NCBI GenBank assembly: GCA_965243255.1
Contig: CBDEUH010000004.1
Span: forward strand, 1,054,001 to 1,118,000
DNA: 64,000 nt
Direction: 5' to 3'
From: Bin87 sp965243255
Lineage (GTDB): Bacteria > Chloroflexota > Dehalococcoidia > Lucifugimonadales > UBA3495
Positions 7,899 to 16,718 of the stretch are shown one piece after another; the stretch's first letter is position 1; every line of letters begins with the position of its first letter. Both the position numbers and the translations under genes were made by a program. The notes beneath the pieces were generated by a model, which saw only the letters and a program-made list of their open reading frames with translations, was not told the origin of the DNA and made no database searches.

Positions 7899-8708
7899 AT
7901 GACGGCCACCGCAAACACCGGCGCAATCTCAGTTGTAATCCACGGCGCCACCGGACGCATGGGCGCCGAAACCGTCCGTGCCGTATCCGCCGCCGACGAT
8001 ATGACCCTGGTCGGCGCAACCTGCCATACCCCCCGCGGCGACGTTCTCCCAACCCCCGCCGGCGACGTTCCCCTGTCCACCGACCTGGCATCGCTCCTCG
8101 ATGCCACAAATCCGCAGGTAATGGTGGAATTCACCCACGCCGAAGCTTGCATGGAGGCCGTCCCGCTGGCCGCCCACCGGGGCATCCACATGGTCCTCGG
8201 CGCCAGCGGCCTCAACGTCGACCAGCTGCAAACTCTTGACACCATGAGCCGCGAGCACGGCGTCGGCGTCATTGTCGCCCCCAACTTCGCCCTGGGCGCC
8301 GTGGTGCTGAAAAAGCTGGCCGAGCAGGCCGCCGCCTTCTTCGACTACGTTGACGTGGTGGAAGCCCACCACGAAATGAAGATTGATGCTCCCTCCGGCT
8401 TCTCCCTGGCCATTGCCCGCGGTATGCGAGAGGAGCGGGGCAGCGATTTCCAGCGCAACGAGACCTCCGTCCATCACCTGCCCGAAACCCGCGGCGGCGA
8501 CACCGGCGGCGTCGGCATCCACAGCTTGCGCCTTCCCGGTCGCAGCGCCCACCACGAGGTGATTTTCGGCGCCGCCGGCCAGACCCTGAGCATCCGCCAC
8601 GACACCCTGGGCCGCGACTGCTATATGCCCGGCGTGCTGCGCTGCGTCCGCGAGGTGGTCAACCGCCCCGGCCTGACCGTCGGCCTGGAAACCGTCCTCG
8701 GCCTCTAG
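7899..8708 (+). CDS. dapB: 4-hydroxy-tetrahydrodipicolinate reductase
   Basis: This 269-residue enzyme of the diaminopimelate/lysine pathway reduces hydroxy-tetrahydrodipicolinate with NAD(P)H. It carries the nucleotide-binding HGATGRMG near the N-terminus, the family signature EAHHEMKIDAPSG at residues 155-167 (catalytic His pair, Lys161) and HSLRLPGRSAHHEVIFG in the C-terminal domain. Length is normal. It precedes asd by 117 nt in the same direction, so two steps of aspartate-family amino acid synthesis are grouped here; dapA is not in the window. Confidence 0.92.
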   Translation: MTATANTGAISVVIHGATGRMGAETVRAVSAADDMTLVGATCHTPRGDVLPTPAGDVPLSTDLASLLDATNPQVMVEFTHAEACMEAVPLAAHRGIHMVLGASGLNVDQLQTLDTMSREHGVGVIVAPNFALGAVVLKKLAEQAAAFFDYVDVVEAHHEMKIDAPSGFSLAIARGMREERGSDFQRNETSVHHLPETRGGDTGGVGIHSLRLPGRSAHHEVIFGAAGQTLSIRHDTLGRDCYMPGVLRCVREVVNRPGLTVGLETVLGL

Positions 8709-8825
8709 CGTTTCCTGCGCGCCATCGCCTCGTGTGGACGGCTATCATCATCGGGTGTAACCTGAATGGCGGTCATCAACTCCCAGAGCGCCGATTCCGG
8801 GAGTAAGCAACGGCAAAGGAGTGAA

Positions 8826-9866
8826 ATGGACCTTCAAGGATTGAAACTCGCCATCGTCGGCGCCACCGGCGCCGTTGGTCAGGAGACCCTGCGTCTAATC
8901 GAGGCCCGCTATCCGCAGCACACCAACCTCAAGCTGCTGGCCTCCAAGCGCTCCGCCGGCCGCAAGATGGAGGTCAACGGCAAGACCTTCACTGTGGCCG
9001 AGACCACCGATGACAGTTTCGATGACGCCGACCTGGTCTTCATCTCCGCGCGCACCGAGGATTCCCGACGTTTCGGCCCCGTCGCCGCTGCCGCCGGCGC
9101 CATGGTCATCGACGACTCCAGCGCCTTCCGCATGGACCCCGACGTCCCCCTGGTCGTGCCGGAGGTCAACGGCGACGACCTGGACTGGCACAATGGCATC
9201 GTGTCCATTCCCAACTGCTCCACTACCCCACTGGTGATGGTGGCTCATCCGCTGCGCCAGGCCAGTCCCATCCGCCGCATCGTCGCCGACACCTACCAGT
9301 CCGTTTCCGGCGCCGGCGGCGCGGCCATGAACGAACTGACCGACCAGACCCGCACCGTGATGCACGGCGGCCTCGCCGAACCGCAGGCCCAGCCCCAGCA
9401 GATTGCTTTCAACGTCATTCCCCAGATTGACGCCTTCACCGAGTCCGGCTACACCCGGGAAGAGCGCAAGATGATTGACGAAAGCCGCAAGATTCTCCAT
9501 GAGCCGGAGATGGCGGTTTCCGCCACCTGTGTCCGTGTGCCTGTCTTCGTATCCCACTGCGTAGCGGCCCATCTGGAGTTTGAAGAACCCATATCTCCGG
9601 GCGAAGCTCGTGAACTCCTCAGCCAGATGCCCGGCCTCACCGTCCAGGATGACCCGACGGCTTCCGCTTATCCAATGCCCGTTGCCGCCGCCGGGCGGGA
9701 CGACGTGTTCGTGGGCCGCATCCGCCAGGACGCCTCTCACGCCAACGGCCTTGCCCTGTGGGTGGTAACCGACAACCTGGTCAAAGGCGCTGCCCTCAAC
9801 GCTCTGCAAATCGCCGAGCACGCCGTCGCCCGCGGCGCGGTTCACGGCAGCGCCGCAGGAAAGTAA
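8826..9866 (+). CDS. asd: Aspartate-semialdehyde dehydrogenase
   Basis: This 346-residue enzyme makes aspartate semialdehyde from aspartyl phosphate using NADPH. It has the Rossmann motif VGATGAVGQET near the start, the catalytic cysteine in PNCSTTP (Cys131) and the active-site His in RVPVFVSH (His244). AAAGGAG at 8815-8821 sets the start at 8826 rather than at an upstream in-frame ATG at 8766. It supplies the substrate for the branch that leads to DapB next door. Confidence 0.93.
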   Translation: MDLQGLKLAIVGATGAVGQETLRLIEARYPQHTNLKLLASKRSAGRKMEVNGKTFTVAETTDDSFDDADLVFISARTEDSRRFGPVAAAAGAMVIDDSSAFRMDPDVPLVVPEVNGDDLDWHNGIVSIPNCSTTPLVMVAHPLRQASPIRRIVADTYQSVSGAGGAAMNELTDQTRTVMHGGLAEPQAQPQQIAFNVIPQIDAFTESGYTREERKMIDESRKILHEPEMAVSATCVRVPVFVSHCVAAHLEFEEPISPGEARELLSQMPGLTVQDDPTASAYPMPVAAAGRDDVFVGRIRQDASHANGLALWVVTDNLVKGAALNALQIAEHAVARGAVHGSAAGK

Positions 9867-9957
9867 CTCAATCAACCGCACTAGCCCATCCGACGCAAAA
9901 GTGGTATCGTTCCACCAACAACCAGCACATTGCGAGCTAAACTCAAGGAGGGACAAA

Positions 9958-10383
9958 ATGCCTCAGATTAAGCACATCGCCATCGCCACCAACGACGCCG
10001 CAAAGACCGCCAAGTTCTACGCCGAAGTCTTCGGCCTCCGCCAGGTAGCCGAGCTCCAGAGCGACAACGCCAACGGCTATATGCTCAGCGATGGCAACGT
10101 CAACATGGCTATTCTCGACTTCCAGAACGACGCCGTCGCCGGCGAGCGTGGCAAGGACTGGGAAGGCATCCACCACATCGGCTTTGAGGTCGAGAGCCTG
10201 GAAGATATCGAGGCCCGCCTCGCCGCCGCCAACTCCAAGCCCATGGACGAGGTCAACCATGCCCTTCACGCCGGCATGAGCGGTCCCCGCACCCAGAACG
10301 TTGAGACCAAATACGAAGGACCCAACGGCGAGATGATCGACGTCTCGGAAACCGGCTGGATCGGCACCCGCGGCCTCGACTAA
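9958..10383 (+). CDS. VOC family protein
   Basis: A 141-residue VOC protein with IKHIAIATNDAAKTAKFY and IHHIGFEVESLEDIE as its two metal-ligand-bearing halves. Near the C-terminus it has the Glu-containing GPNGEMIDVSE. AAGGAGG at 9945-9951 fixes the start. It is followed by a hairpin that probably ends the transcript. It is not closely similar to the two VOC proteins near the left end; substrate unknown. Confidence 0.8.
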   Translation: MPQIKHIAIATNDAAKTAKFYAEVFGLRQVAELQSDNANGYMLSDGNVNMAILDFQNDAVAGERGKDWEGIHHIGFEVESLEDIEARLAAANSKPMDEVNHALHAGMSGPRTQNVETKYEGPNGEMIDVSETGWIGTRGLD

Positions 10384-10401
10384 CCCAGCGACGACTTCAA
10401 A

Positions 10402-10432
10402 ATGCCCCTCTCCTCTTTGCAGGGAGGGGCAT
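10402..10432 (+). terminator. Hairpin after the VOC gene
   Basis: ATGCCCCT and AGGGGCAT form a perfect 8-bp stem with a 15-nt loop, 18 nt after the stop. There is no U-run, so it may be a 3' stabiliser or a dispersed palindrome rather than a classical terminator. Confidence 0.5.
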
Positions 10433-10484
10433 CACTATCTCTTTGCCAGTTTCATGCGGATACCACCGCCGCCAAGGAAATTTC

Positions 10485-10961
10485 ATGGACACTCAACCCC
10501 GCCAGTTGACCTGTTACATCAAGAAAACCCGCTCCAATCCGGACACATGGGAAGGGTTCTGCATCGAGGTGGACATTCCTGCAATCGGAGACACCTACGA
10601 GGAAGTGGTCGGCAAGATGCACGAGCGGCTGGGAAACTATATTGATTTCATCCACGAACGCCAGCCCGACGACGAGCAAAGCCTGATGTTCCGCCCCATG
10701 CCCACCCCCGACGTCTGGAAGCTCAAGTTTGAGGAACGCATCCTCCAGCGACTTCCCTTCTCCAGGCGCCAGGTCCGCAAGATTCACGTCAGCGCCGAGA
10801 AAGGAATCCCCGTCCTGCTCGACCCCAACTACACCGAACTCTGTCTCACCTGCAAGAAATTCCGGAGCATTAGTGACTTCGAGGTCTTCCACGAACCCAA
10901 CAGCGCCTATGTCTGGTACGACAAGACCTGCAACTTCTGCAAAGGCACCGTCGGCGAGTAG
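10485..10961 (+). CDS. Unknown protein with HicB-like N-terminus and C-terminal zinc ribbon (copy 1)
   Basis: This 158-residue protein is not a family I can name. Residues about 8-60 (TWEGFCIEVDIPAIGDTYEE) resemble the HicB antitoxin fold, where 'IPAIGDTYEE' is like the DIPG..GDTLEE strand-turn-helix. Two CxxC pairs, C120/C123 and C149/C152, suggest a structural zinc ribbon. A homologue of exactly the same length follows 54 nt downstream, so the pair arose by tandem duplication. AAGG 10 nt before the ATG is a weak ribosome site. No HicA-like toxin partner is visible. Confidence 0.6.
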   Translation: MDTQPRQLTCYIKKTRSNPDTWEGFCIEVDIPAIGDTYEEVVGKMHERLGNYIDFIHERQPDDEQSLMFRPMPTPDVWKLKFEERILQRLPFSRRQVRKIHVSAEKGIPVLLDPNYTELCLTCKKFRSISDFEVFHEPNSAYVWYDKTCNFCKGTVGE

Positions 10962-11015
10962 TATCTATCGGGCGCAGCCCACCGCAACAAAGTTACCCTC
11001 GCATTGGGAACGGCC

Positions 11016-11492
11016 ATGAAAGCAAGACCGCGCAAGTTGACCTGCTACGTCAAGAAAACCCGGTCCGATCCCGATACCTGGGAAGCCTTCTGCGTTGAGC
11101 TTGACGTTCCCGCCATCGGCGACACCTACGAGGAAGTCGTCTCAACACTGTGCGAGGCCGTGGATAACTACATCAATTACGTGTACGAACATCAACCCGA
11201 CGACGAGCAGAGGCTGCTCTACCGACCCATGGCCGCCGGCGACGCCTGGAAGCTGATGTTCGAAGAGCGGGTCCTACAGCGGCTCCCGTTTTCCAAGCGC
11301 CAAATCCGCAAAACCCATGTCCTAGCCGAAAGGGGCATCCCGCCGCAACTCGACCCCGACGCCACCCAGCTCTGCTTCAACTGCCGCAAATACCGCGACG
11401 TGGGCTTATTTGAGGTCGTTCACTCACCCCACTCCTCCTACGTCTGGCACGATTCGGCCTGCATCATCTGCAAGCGTTCCGGAGAGGCCTGA
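11016..11492 (+). CDS. Unknown protein with HicB-like N-terminus and C-terminal zinc ribbon (copy 2)
   Basis: This 158-residue paralogue aligns with the preceding protein over its whole length without gaps. It keeps the LTCY(V)KKTRS opening, the GDTYEEV turn, the QPDDEQ segment, and both CxxC pairs (C120/C123, C149/C152). The linker and C-terminus diverge most. It ends 2 nt from the convergent DUF35 gene. Retention of all four cysteines in both copies argues that both are functional. No biochemical role can be stated. Confidence 0.6.
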   Translation: MKARPRKLTCYVKKTRSDPDTWEAFCVELDVPAIGDTYEEVVSTLCEAVDNYINYVYEHQPDDEQRLLYRPMAAGDAWKLMFEERVLQRLPFSKRQIRKTHVLAERGIPPQLDPDATQLCFNCRKYRDVGLFEVVHSPHSSYVWHDSACIICKRSGEA

Positions 11493-11494
11493 CC

Positions 11495-11914
11495 TTACGC
11501 TGGACGAAATACCAGCCCGGGCTCCTCAGGATCAATTTCGCCAAGATCCAACCGCAGCGCCATCCCCGTTCGTATGTTCTGCGGATTCGCCGCGTCAACT
11601 CCGGCAATCCGCGCCGAGATGCGGGGCCCCTCTTCCAGCGTGACTATCCCCGTGCAGTAGGGGTTATTCCTCCCGTACCCCTTGGCCTCCAGCGACGCTG
11701 GTGCTACCGATATGCAGGTGAACGTGCTCAGGGTCGCCCGCCCGCTCAGTTCGTGCCATTCCATGTCTTTGCTGTGGCTCACCGGGTCAATGGGCCGCGC
11801 TTCCGCGTATATGTTCCCATTCTCACGGCAGCGCACGCCCATGAACCTGCCTTCTTTCAGAAAGGCATAGAACGACGCTGCGTTGAACGGTCGCGCCTCA
11901 TTCTGGGTCGTCAT
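11495..11914 (-). CDS. DUF35 OB-fold protein, thiolase partner
   Basis: This 139-residue protein has the DUF35/OB-fold layout: an N-terminal helix (NAASFYAFLKEGRFMG), then a beta barrel with LSTFTCISVAP and PRISARIAGVD. Such proteins form complexes with SCP2-type thiolases and help acyl-CoA condensation or degradation. The gene follows the thiolase by 4 nt on the same strand. The rubredoxin-like zinc ribbon normally present near the N-terminus is not intact: only one Cys (in GVRCRENG) remains. Metal binding was probably lost. Confidence 0.7.
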   Translation of the reverse strand: MTTQNEARPFNAASFYAFLKEGRFMGVRCRENGNIYAEARPIDPVSHSKDMEWHELSGRATLSTFTCISVAPASLEAKGYGRNNPYCTGIVTLEEGPRISARIAGVDAANPQNIRTGMALRLDLGEIDPEEPGLVFRPA

Positions 11915-11918
11915 ATCT

Positions 11919-13193
11919 CTAGCCTCGCTGCAGCACGTTCACCACGCAGGTGCCGCCGGTGCCGCCCACGTTGTGCGTCAGGCCGAACTCCAGGTTGGGA
12001 TTTTCCAACTGGCGCTCGCCCGCCTCACCGCGCAGCTGCTTGTATACCTCGATGACCTGCGCCACGCCGCTGGCCCCCACCGGATGGCCTTTGGCCTTCA
12101 GGCCGCCACTGGTGTTGATAGGCCGGTCGCCAGTGCGCGCCGTGCGTCCTTCGTCCACCGCGTGGGGTCCTTCTCCCGGCGCAAAGAAGCCCAAATCCTC
12201 GCTGGCCACGATTTCTGCGATGGTAAAGCAGTCGTGCACTTCTGCCACGCCCACCTGCTCCGGTCCAATGCCCGCCATCTCATACGCCTGGGCCGATGCA
12301 ATCTTGGCCGCCGACAGCGAAGTCAACTCCTCTGCGTCGTGCAGCGGACGGCCCGTCGCTTGTCCGATGCCGGCGATGTTCACCGGCTTGTCTGTGAACT
12401 GTTCCGCAATTTCGCTGGCCACCAGCAGCACACACGACGCCCCGTCGGTGATGGGCGCGCAGTCGTACAGCCGCAGGGGCCAGGCAATCCATGGATTCGC
12501 TCGCGCGTCGTTGAGAAAGTCCAGCTCATCCGCCCATTCCGGCACAGGTTCGCCCCGCTGTTCTGCCCTTGCCTGACGTCTTTCCATCATATCCCGGACG
12601 GTGACCTGGAACTGGGCCTTGGGGTTGAGCTTCCCGTTCTCGTGGTTTTTGACACCAACTTTGAGCAGGTGGTTAAGGTTGGTCTCATACCGGTCCATGT
12701 GCGCTTTGGCGATTGCGCCGAAAATGCCGGGGAAAGTCAGCCCTGCCGGCACTTCGTACAGCCCGTCAGCGGCGGACGCCAGCACGTCGGTTACACCCTC
12801 GGTCGGCAGCGAGGTCATCTTTTCCACGCCTCCCACCAGCACCACATCGTACATCCCGCTGGCAATAGCCATCACGCCTTCACGCAACGCCGAGCCGCTG
12901 CTGGCGCAGGCATTCTCCACCCGCGTGATCGGCGTCGGCGTCATTCCCAGCCAGTCCGCCATGATCGGCGCCGTGTGCCCCTGGTGCTCAAACAGGTCTG
13001 CCGAGTAATTGCCCAGGTAGCCGGCCTCGATGTCCGAAGCCGTGATTCCAGTGTCAATGGTCTCCTGCAAGTCCTGAAACGCCTCCACGAACAGGTCGCG
13101 GCTGGACTTGTCGGGATACGCGCCAAACTGCGAAAGCCCGGCGCCGACTATGGAAACGGGCCGGGCCAGCCGGCGGGAACGTGTAGTAGCCAT
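11919..13193 (-). CDS. SCP2/SCPx-type thiolase (acetyl-CoA acetyltransferase family)
   Basis: A 424-residue thiolase-fold enzyme with the acyl-accepting cysteine in VENACASSG (Cys96), HDCFTIAE, and the C-terminal active-site loops GGLKAKGHPVGASG and NVGGTGGTC. These belong to the SCPx-like group that pairs with DUF35 proteins, as it does here. The role is thiolytic cleavage or Claisen condensation of acyl-CoA, possibly in sterol or fatty acid breakdown. TAGGAG precedes the ATG, and an extended -10 lies 34 nt upstream. Confidence 0.88.
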   Translation of the reverse strand: MATTRSRRLARPVSIVGAGLSQFGAYPDKSSRDLFVEAFQDLQETIDTGITASDIEAGYLGNYSADLFEHQGHTAPIMADWLGMTPTPITRVENACASSGSALREGVMAIASGMYDVVLVGGVEKMTSLPTEGVTDVLASAADGLYEVPAGLTFPGIFGAIAKAHMDRYETNLNHLLKVGVKNHENGKLNPKAQFQVTVRDMMERRQARAEQRGEPVPEWADELDFLNDARANPWIAWPLRLYDCAPITDGASCVLLVASEIAEQFTDKPVNIAGIGQATGRPLHDAEELTSLSAAKIASAQAYEMAGIGPEQVGVAEVHDCFTIAEIVASEDLGFFAPGEGPHAVDEGRTARTGDRPINTSGGLKAKGHPVGASGVAQVIEVYKQLRGEAGERQLENPNLEFGLTHNVGGTGGTCVVNVLQRG

Positions 13194-13226
13194 TAGTGAC
13201 TGTCTCCTAACGTGTAATTCCTCCGC

Positions 13227-13235
13227 ATCATATCA
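13227..13235 (-). promoter_or_regulatory. Extended -10 promoter of the thiolase-DUF35 operon
   Basis: Read on the minus strand, TGATATGAT is a TGn-extended -10, 34 nt upstream of the thiolase ATG. It is divergent to the glmU promoter in the same 132-nt gap. Confidence 0.45.
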
Positions 13236-13270
13236 CACCGAACCCCTTCCGCATCTCCACCCCCGACCCT

Positions 13271-13279
13271 TGCTATAAT
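13271..13279 (+). promoter_or_regulatory. Extended -10 promoter of glmU
   Basis: TGCTATAAT combines a perfect TATAAT with a TGn extension, 46 nt before the glmU start. No good -35 is seen at the usual distance. Confidence 0.6.
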
Positions 13280-13325
13280 CTAACCTGTTCTAACTCCCGA
13301 TATTCGCCTGAGCCGGAGGCCAACC

Positions 13326-14720
13326 ATGAGCGCCGCCACCATCCAAACCGATGCCGTCGGAATTATTCTGGCCGCCGGGCATGGCCACCGGATGCGCTCC
13401 CGCATTCCCAAACCCCTCCACCTGGCCGCCGGCAAAGAGCTTATCCGTTACCCCGTGGCATTGCTGCTGCAATGCGGGGTTGATCGCATTGTCGTCGTCG
13501 CTTCCCCGGATAACCACGACGCCCTCGCCGCAGTCTTCGGCGACTCGGTGGCTTATGCCATCCAGCCGGCCGCCAACGGCACCGCCGACGCCGTGGCCTG
13601 CGCGCTGGCCGCTTTGGACTCCGTCCCCGATACCGTGGTCGTTCTGGCTTCCGATACTCCCCTGGTGCGGGGTAAATCCCTGCGCCGCCTCATGGACGAG
13701 CACACCTCCGCTGCCGGACGCTGCATGAGCATCCTCTCGGCCCCGGATGCTTTCGCTCCCGACTTGGGCCACATTCAGCGCGCCGGCTCAGGCGACTCCG
13801 ACGGCCTTGGCTCAGTGTCTGCCATCATTGAAGCCGCCGACCGACCTGATTCGCCAGCCGGCCCGGCCGAAGTCAACACCGGCGTGTATTGCTTTGATGG
13901 GGAGTGGCTGGCAACCGTCATATCCGAAGTGCCGCCCTCTCGTTCGGGCGAACGCTACCTTACTGAGTTGGCGCGGATGGCCGCTGACGCCGGCCGAAGC
14001 GTCGCCGCCGCGCCCGTCGCCCTTCCTGACGAAGCCATGGGCGTCAATGACCGTCTCCAGCTATCCGCGGTCGAAACCGTCCTCCGTGACCGCATAAACT
14101 GCCACTGGATGCGCCAGGGCGTTACCATCATTGACACCGCCACTACCTACATCGATGCCGACGTTGCCATTGCTCCCGATACGGTCATCCTGCCCAACAC
14201 CATGCTTGCCGGGCGAACTGTCATCGGACCGGACTGCCAAATCGGTCCCAACTCCGTCGTCCGTGATTCTGTCATCGCCGACCGCTGCGGGATCGTTGCC
14301 TCCGTCATCGAAGGCGCCACAATTCATTCGGACGTGCACATCGGCCCCTACAGCCACCTGCGTCCTGACACCGTCATCGAGACCGGCGTCCACTTGGGCA
14401 ACTACGTGGAAGTGAAAAACAGCCGAATTGGTCCCGGTGTCGCTGCCGGACACTTCTGCTACCTTGGCGATTCTGACGTCGGCGCCAACGTCAACATCGG
14501 CGCCGGAACTATCACCTGCAACTACGACGGCATAGGCAAACACCAAACCACCATCGGCGACGGCGCCTTTATCGGCAGCGACACCATGCTCATCGCCCCG
14601 GTCAGCGTCGGCCCTGGCGCCGCTACCGGAGCCGGTTCCGTGGTGACCAGGGACGTGCCCCCCTCTGGACGGGTGGCCGGTGTTCCTGCTAGACTACTGC
14701 CACCCAAACCCACGCAGTAA
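13326..14720 (+). CDS. glmU: Bifunctional GlcNAc-1-P uridyltransferase / GlcN-1-P acetyltransferase
   Basis: This 464-residue protein makes UDP-GlcNAc for cell-envelope synthesis. The N-terminal pyrophosphorylase starts with IILAAGHGHRM, a variant of LAAGxGTRM, followed by PKPLH. The C-terminal half is a left-handed beta-helix of hexapeptide repeats with NIGAGTITCNYDG and GSDTMLIAPV. Length fits the bifunctional enzyme. The 3' end overlaps the most upstream start of the following CBS-domain gene by 41 nt. Confidence 0.92.
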   Translation: MSAATIQTDAVGIILAAGHGHRMRSRIPKPLHLAAGKELIRYPVALLLQCGVDRIVVVASPDNHDALAAVFGDSVAYAIQPAANGTADAVACALAALDSVPDTVVVLASDTPLVRGKSLRRLMDEHTSAAGRCMSILSAPDAFAPDLGHIQRAGSGDSDGLGSVSAIIEAADRPDSPAGPAEVNTGVYCFDGEWLATVISEVPPSRSGERYLTELARMAADAGRSVAAAPVALPDEAMGVNDRLQLSAVETVLRDRINCHWMRQGVTIIDTATTYIDADVAIAPDTVILPNTMLAGRTVIGPDCQIGPNSVVRDSVIADRCGIVASVIEGATIHSDVHIGPYSHLRPDTVIETGVHLGNYVEVKNSRIGPGVAAGHFCYLGDSDVGANVNIGAGTITCNYDGIGKHQTTIGDGAFIGSDTMLIAPVSVGPGAATGAGSVVTRDVPPSGRVAGVPARLLPPKPTQ

Positions 14721-15948
14721 CAACTTGGATACTGACAGTAGCTTACCACCGTTATTGTTGCTGGCCGCGTCGCTGTTGCTTTTCGGCTGGGCCAGCATCG
14801 CCGTCGCTACCCGTCGACGACGGCCAGCCCTTCTTGCGCTTCTGGACTACTCTCCGGCTCCCGGCGTAGGGATCCTGCGGGCCGTATCCGCGTCCGCCGC
14901 CGGCATTGCCGCTATCTCCATCGCCGCTGGACTGGCTATACAGTGGCCGCCCGTGCTGCTGCTGCTTGCCACTTTGGCCGCAACCATCGCCGTCCTGGTA
15001 CTGGTCCACTTTCTGGCTGACCGGTGGGCTGTCCAATTCCCCGGCGCATCCCGTTGGCTCACTCGCCCGCAACGGTGGTTCTCCGACACCACGGGCGCCC
15101 CCGCAAATGGCGACCCATCAACGGCGAACGGCGTTAACGGCGCAGATTCTACAAACGGCGACGGGCACCCCGACATTCTGCCCCTGACGCCGGCCGAAAT
15201 CCTGAACCTGGACACCCACGACATCGATATGGTTCGTTCCATCAGCCGCATGGACGAACGGGACGTGCTGGACATCATGGTGCCCCGCCTAGACGTGGAC
15301 GCTGTGTCTTCTGCGGCTTCATTTCAGGAAGTCGTTGATACCTTTGTCACGAGCCGCCACACCCGGCTGCCGGTTTACAATGACACCATGGACAATATCG
15401 TCGGCATACTCCACATCAGCGACGTCCTGAACGCCTTGGCCAACAATCAAACCCACATCGATTTGCAGAGCCTGATGCGCGAACCGGAGTTCGTCGCCGA
15501 AAACATGCCCGTGGATGACCTGCTACAACTAATGCGCGTCAATTTCCTGCAAATGGCCATCGTGGTTGACGAGTACGGCGGCGTGGAAGGGATGGTTACA
15601 CTAGAAGACGTGCTCGAAGAAATCGTTGGCGAAATTGAGGACGAGTTTGCCGACTACGAGGAGGATGACGTCCCAATCCTCACCACCGACGGCTCGTGGT
15701 CAGTCAGCGCGACCGTCCCGGTAGAAGCAGTTGCCCGCGCCGTGGGAATCCAACTTGACCAATCGGACGTCAACACCATAGGCGGCTACGTCTATACCAA
15801 GCTGGGGCGGATGCCCGCTGTTGGCGACGTTGTAGCCGTCGATGAAGTGTCCATAGAGGTTACGGAGGTGCGCGGCCGGCGCATTCACCAACTGCGCGTT
15901 ACCGCCGCCGCAGCCGCCAACCGGGAAACCGGAATCCCGGCGGCCTGA
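14680..15948 (+). CDS. CBS-domain CorC/HlyC-type membrane protein
   Basis: This protein of up to 422 residues has two N-terminal hydrophobic segments (about 22-42 and 68-110), a low-complexity linker rich in Asn/Gly/Asp, and a CBS pair (about 195-310) containing MVPRLDVD and VVDEYGGVEGMVTLEDVLE. It ends in a CorC/HlyC domain that includes GGYVYTKLGRMP. The membrane part is shorter than a normal four-helix CNNM/DUF21 domain. Start choice is open: GTG at 14680 overlaps glmU, TTG at 14725 does not, and there is no nearby ATG. Related proteins are implicated in Mg2+/Co2+ transport. Confidence 0.8.
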   Translation: MFLLDYCHPNPRSNNLDTDSSLPPLLLLAASLLLFGWASIAVATRRRRPALLALLDYSPAPGVGILRAVSASAAGIAAISIAAGLAIQWPPVLLLLATLAATIAVLVLVHFLADRWAVQFPGASRWLTRPQRWFSDTTGAPANGDPSTANGVNGADSTNGDGHPDILPLTPAEILNLDTHDIDMVRSISRMDERDVLDIMVPRLDVDAVSSAASFQEVVDTFVTSRHTRLPVYNDTMDNIVGILHISDVLNALANNQTHIDLQSLMREPEFVAENMPVDDLLQLMRVNFLQMAIVVDEYGGVEGMVTLEDVLEEIVGEIEDEFADYEEDDVPILTTDGSWSVSATVPVEAVARAVGIQLDQSDVNTIGGYVYTKLGRMPAVGDVVAVDEVSIEVTEVRGRRIHQLRVTAAAAANRETGIPAA

Positions 15949-15953
15949 TCAAG

Positions 15954-16718
15954 CTACTTCACGCCCACCAGTTCGCCGGTCAACACCAGGAAGTGGTCAT
16001 ACAGTCCCGGCGGCGTGGGCACGGCCAGATGAATGGTGGCCCGGTCCGTGCTGCTCAAACGCAGCTCGTCAGCAGGGATAACATCGGTGTGAGTGGCGCC
16101 GTAGAGATAAATCTGGGTCCCGCTGTTCACATATATCAACAGGTCGTTTCCTTCGGTCAGCAGCCCGGCTGCGTTGTTCAAACCGCCGAAAGCGTCCGCT
16201 CCCTTGCCGGCTGCTCCAAAAAGCCACATCGCGCCGCGCTCCCCCGGGTTGGCCTGGACCGCTTCGTACTCCGCCGGGTCGATGCCGGCTACCTCGCTTA
16301 CGATAGAGGCGCCGGTAAGGCTGATTTGGTTCATGGTTACGTTGATTCCCAACTCCGGAGCTATCACCCGCTGGGCCGGCGCCAGCGTGCCCAGAGGCTT
16401 GGCATCGGCTTGGCTCAATGGGGTAAAGCCCAGCTCTTCCACCGTCTCCGCGTAGGCTCCGGCCGGCAAGGCATACGCCGAAACTACGGCCCCGTTCTTC
16501 AAGCTCTGGGAGGCCGTAACCTCGTTCAATAGAGTCGCGTCTTGACGTTGGGCGGCATAGTTCTCCACGCCGGATCGCAGCCAGTACAGGTTTCCATAGT
16601 AGGCCAGGCCAATGACGACCAATACAATGCCGGCCAAGAGCAGTCCGATACCAGTCCAGCGTAATCCGTAGTGCTGCGCCCGGCTGCGCATCTGCATATA
16701 ATCGAGTCCGATTTCCAT
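15954..16718 (-). CDS. Sortase-fold membrane protein lacking the catalytic triad
   Basis: This 254-residue protein has one N-terminal transmembrane helix (about 21-42) and a C-terminal domain laid out like class E/D sortases: NPGERGAMWLFG, then FGGLNNAAGLLTEGNDLLI, YLYGATHTDVIPADELRL and TIHLAVPTPPGLYDHFLVLTG. The His expected after 'xxG' (LFG at 166-168), the Cys of the TLxTC strand (LAV at 231-233) and the following Arg are all replaced. It should be membrane-anchored and face outward, but not be a transpeptidase. GGAGTGAG precedes the ATG. The sortase link is from my reading of the fold pattern. Confidence 0.55.
   Translation of the reverse strand: MEIGLDYMQMRSRAQHYGLRWTGIGLLLAGIVLVVIGLAYYGNLYWLRSGVENYAAQRQDATLLNEVTASQSLKNGAVVSAYALPAGAYAETVEELGFTPLSQADAKPLGTLAPAQRVIAPELGINVTMNQISLTGASIVSEVAGIDPAEYEAVQANPGERGAMWLFGAAGKGADAFGGLNNAAGLLTEGNDLLIYVNSGTQIYLYGATHTDVIPADELRLSSTDRATIHLAVPTPPGLYDHFLVLTGELVGVK

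Noticed and set aside
11883..13196. Open frame of 437 codons antisense to the thiolase
   Set aside because: No domain, no ribosome site; composition is that of a mirror frame.
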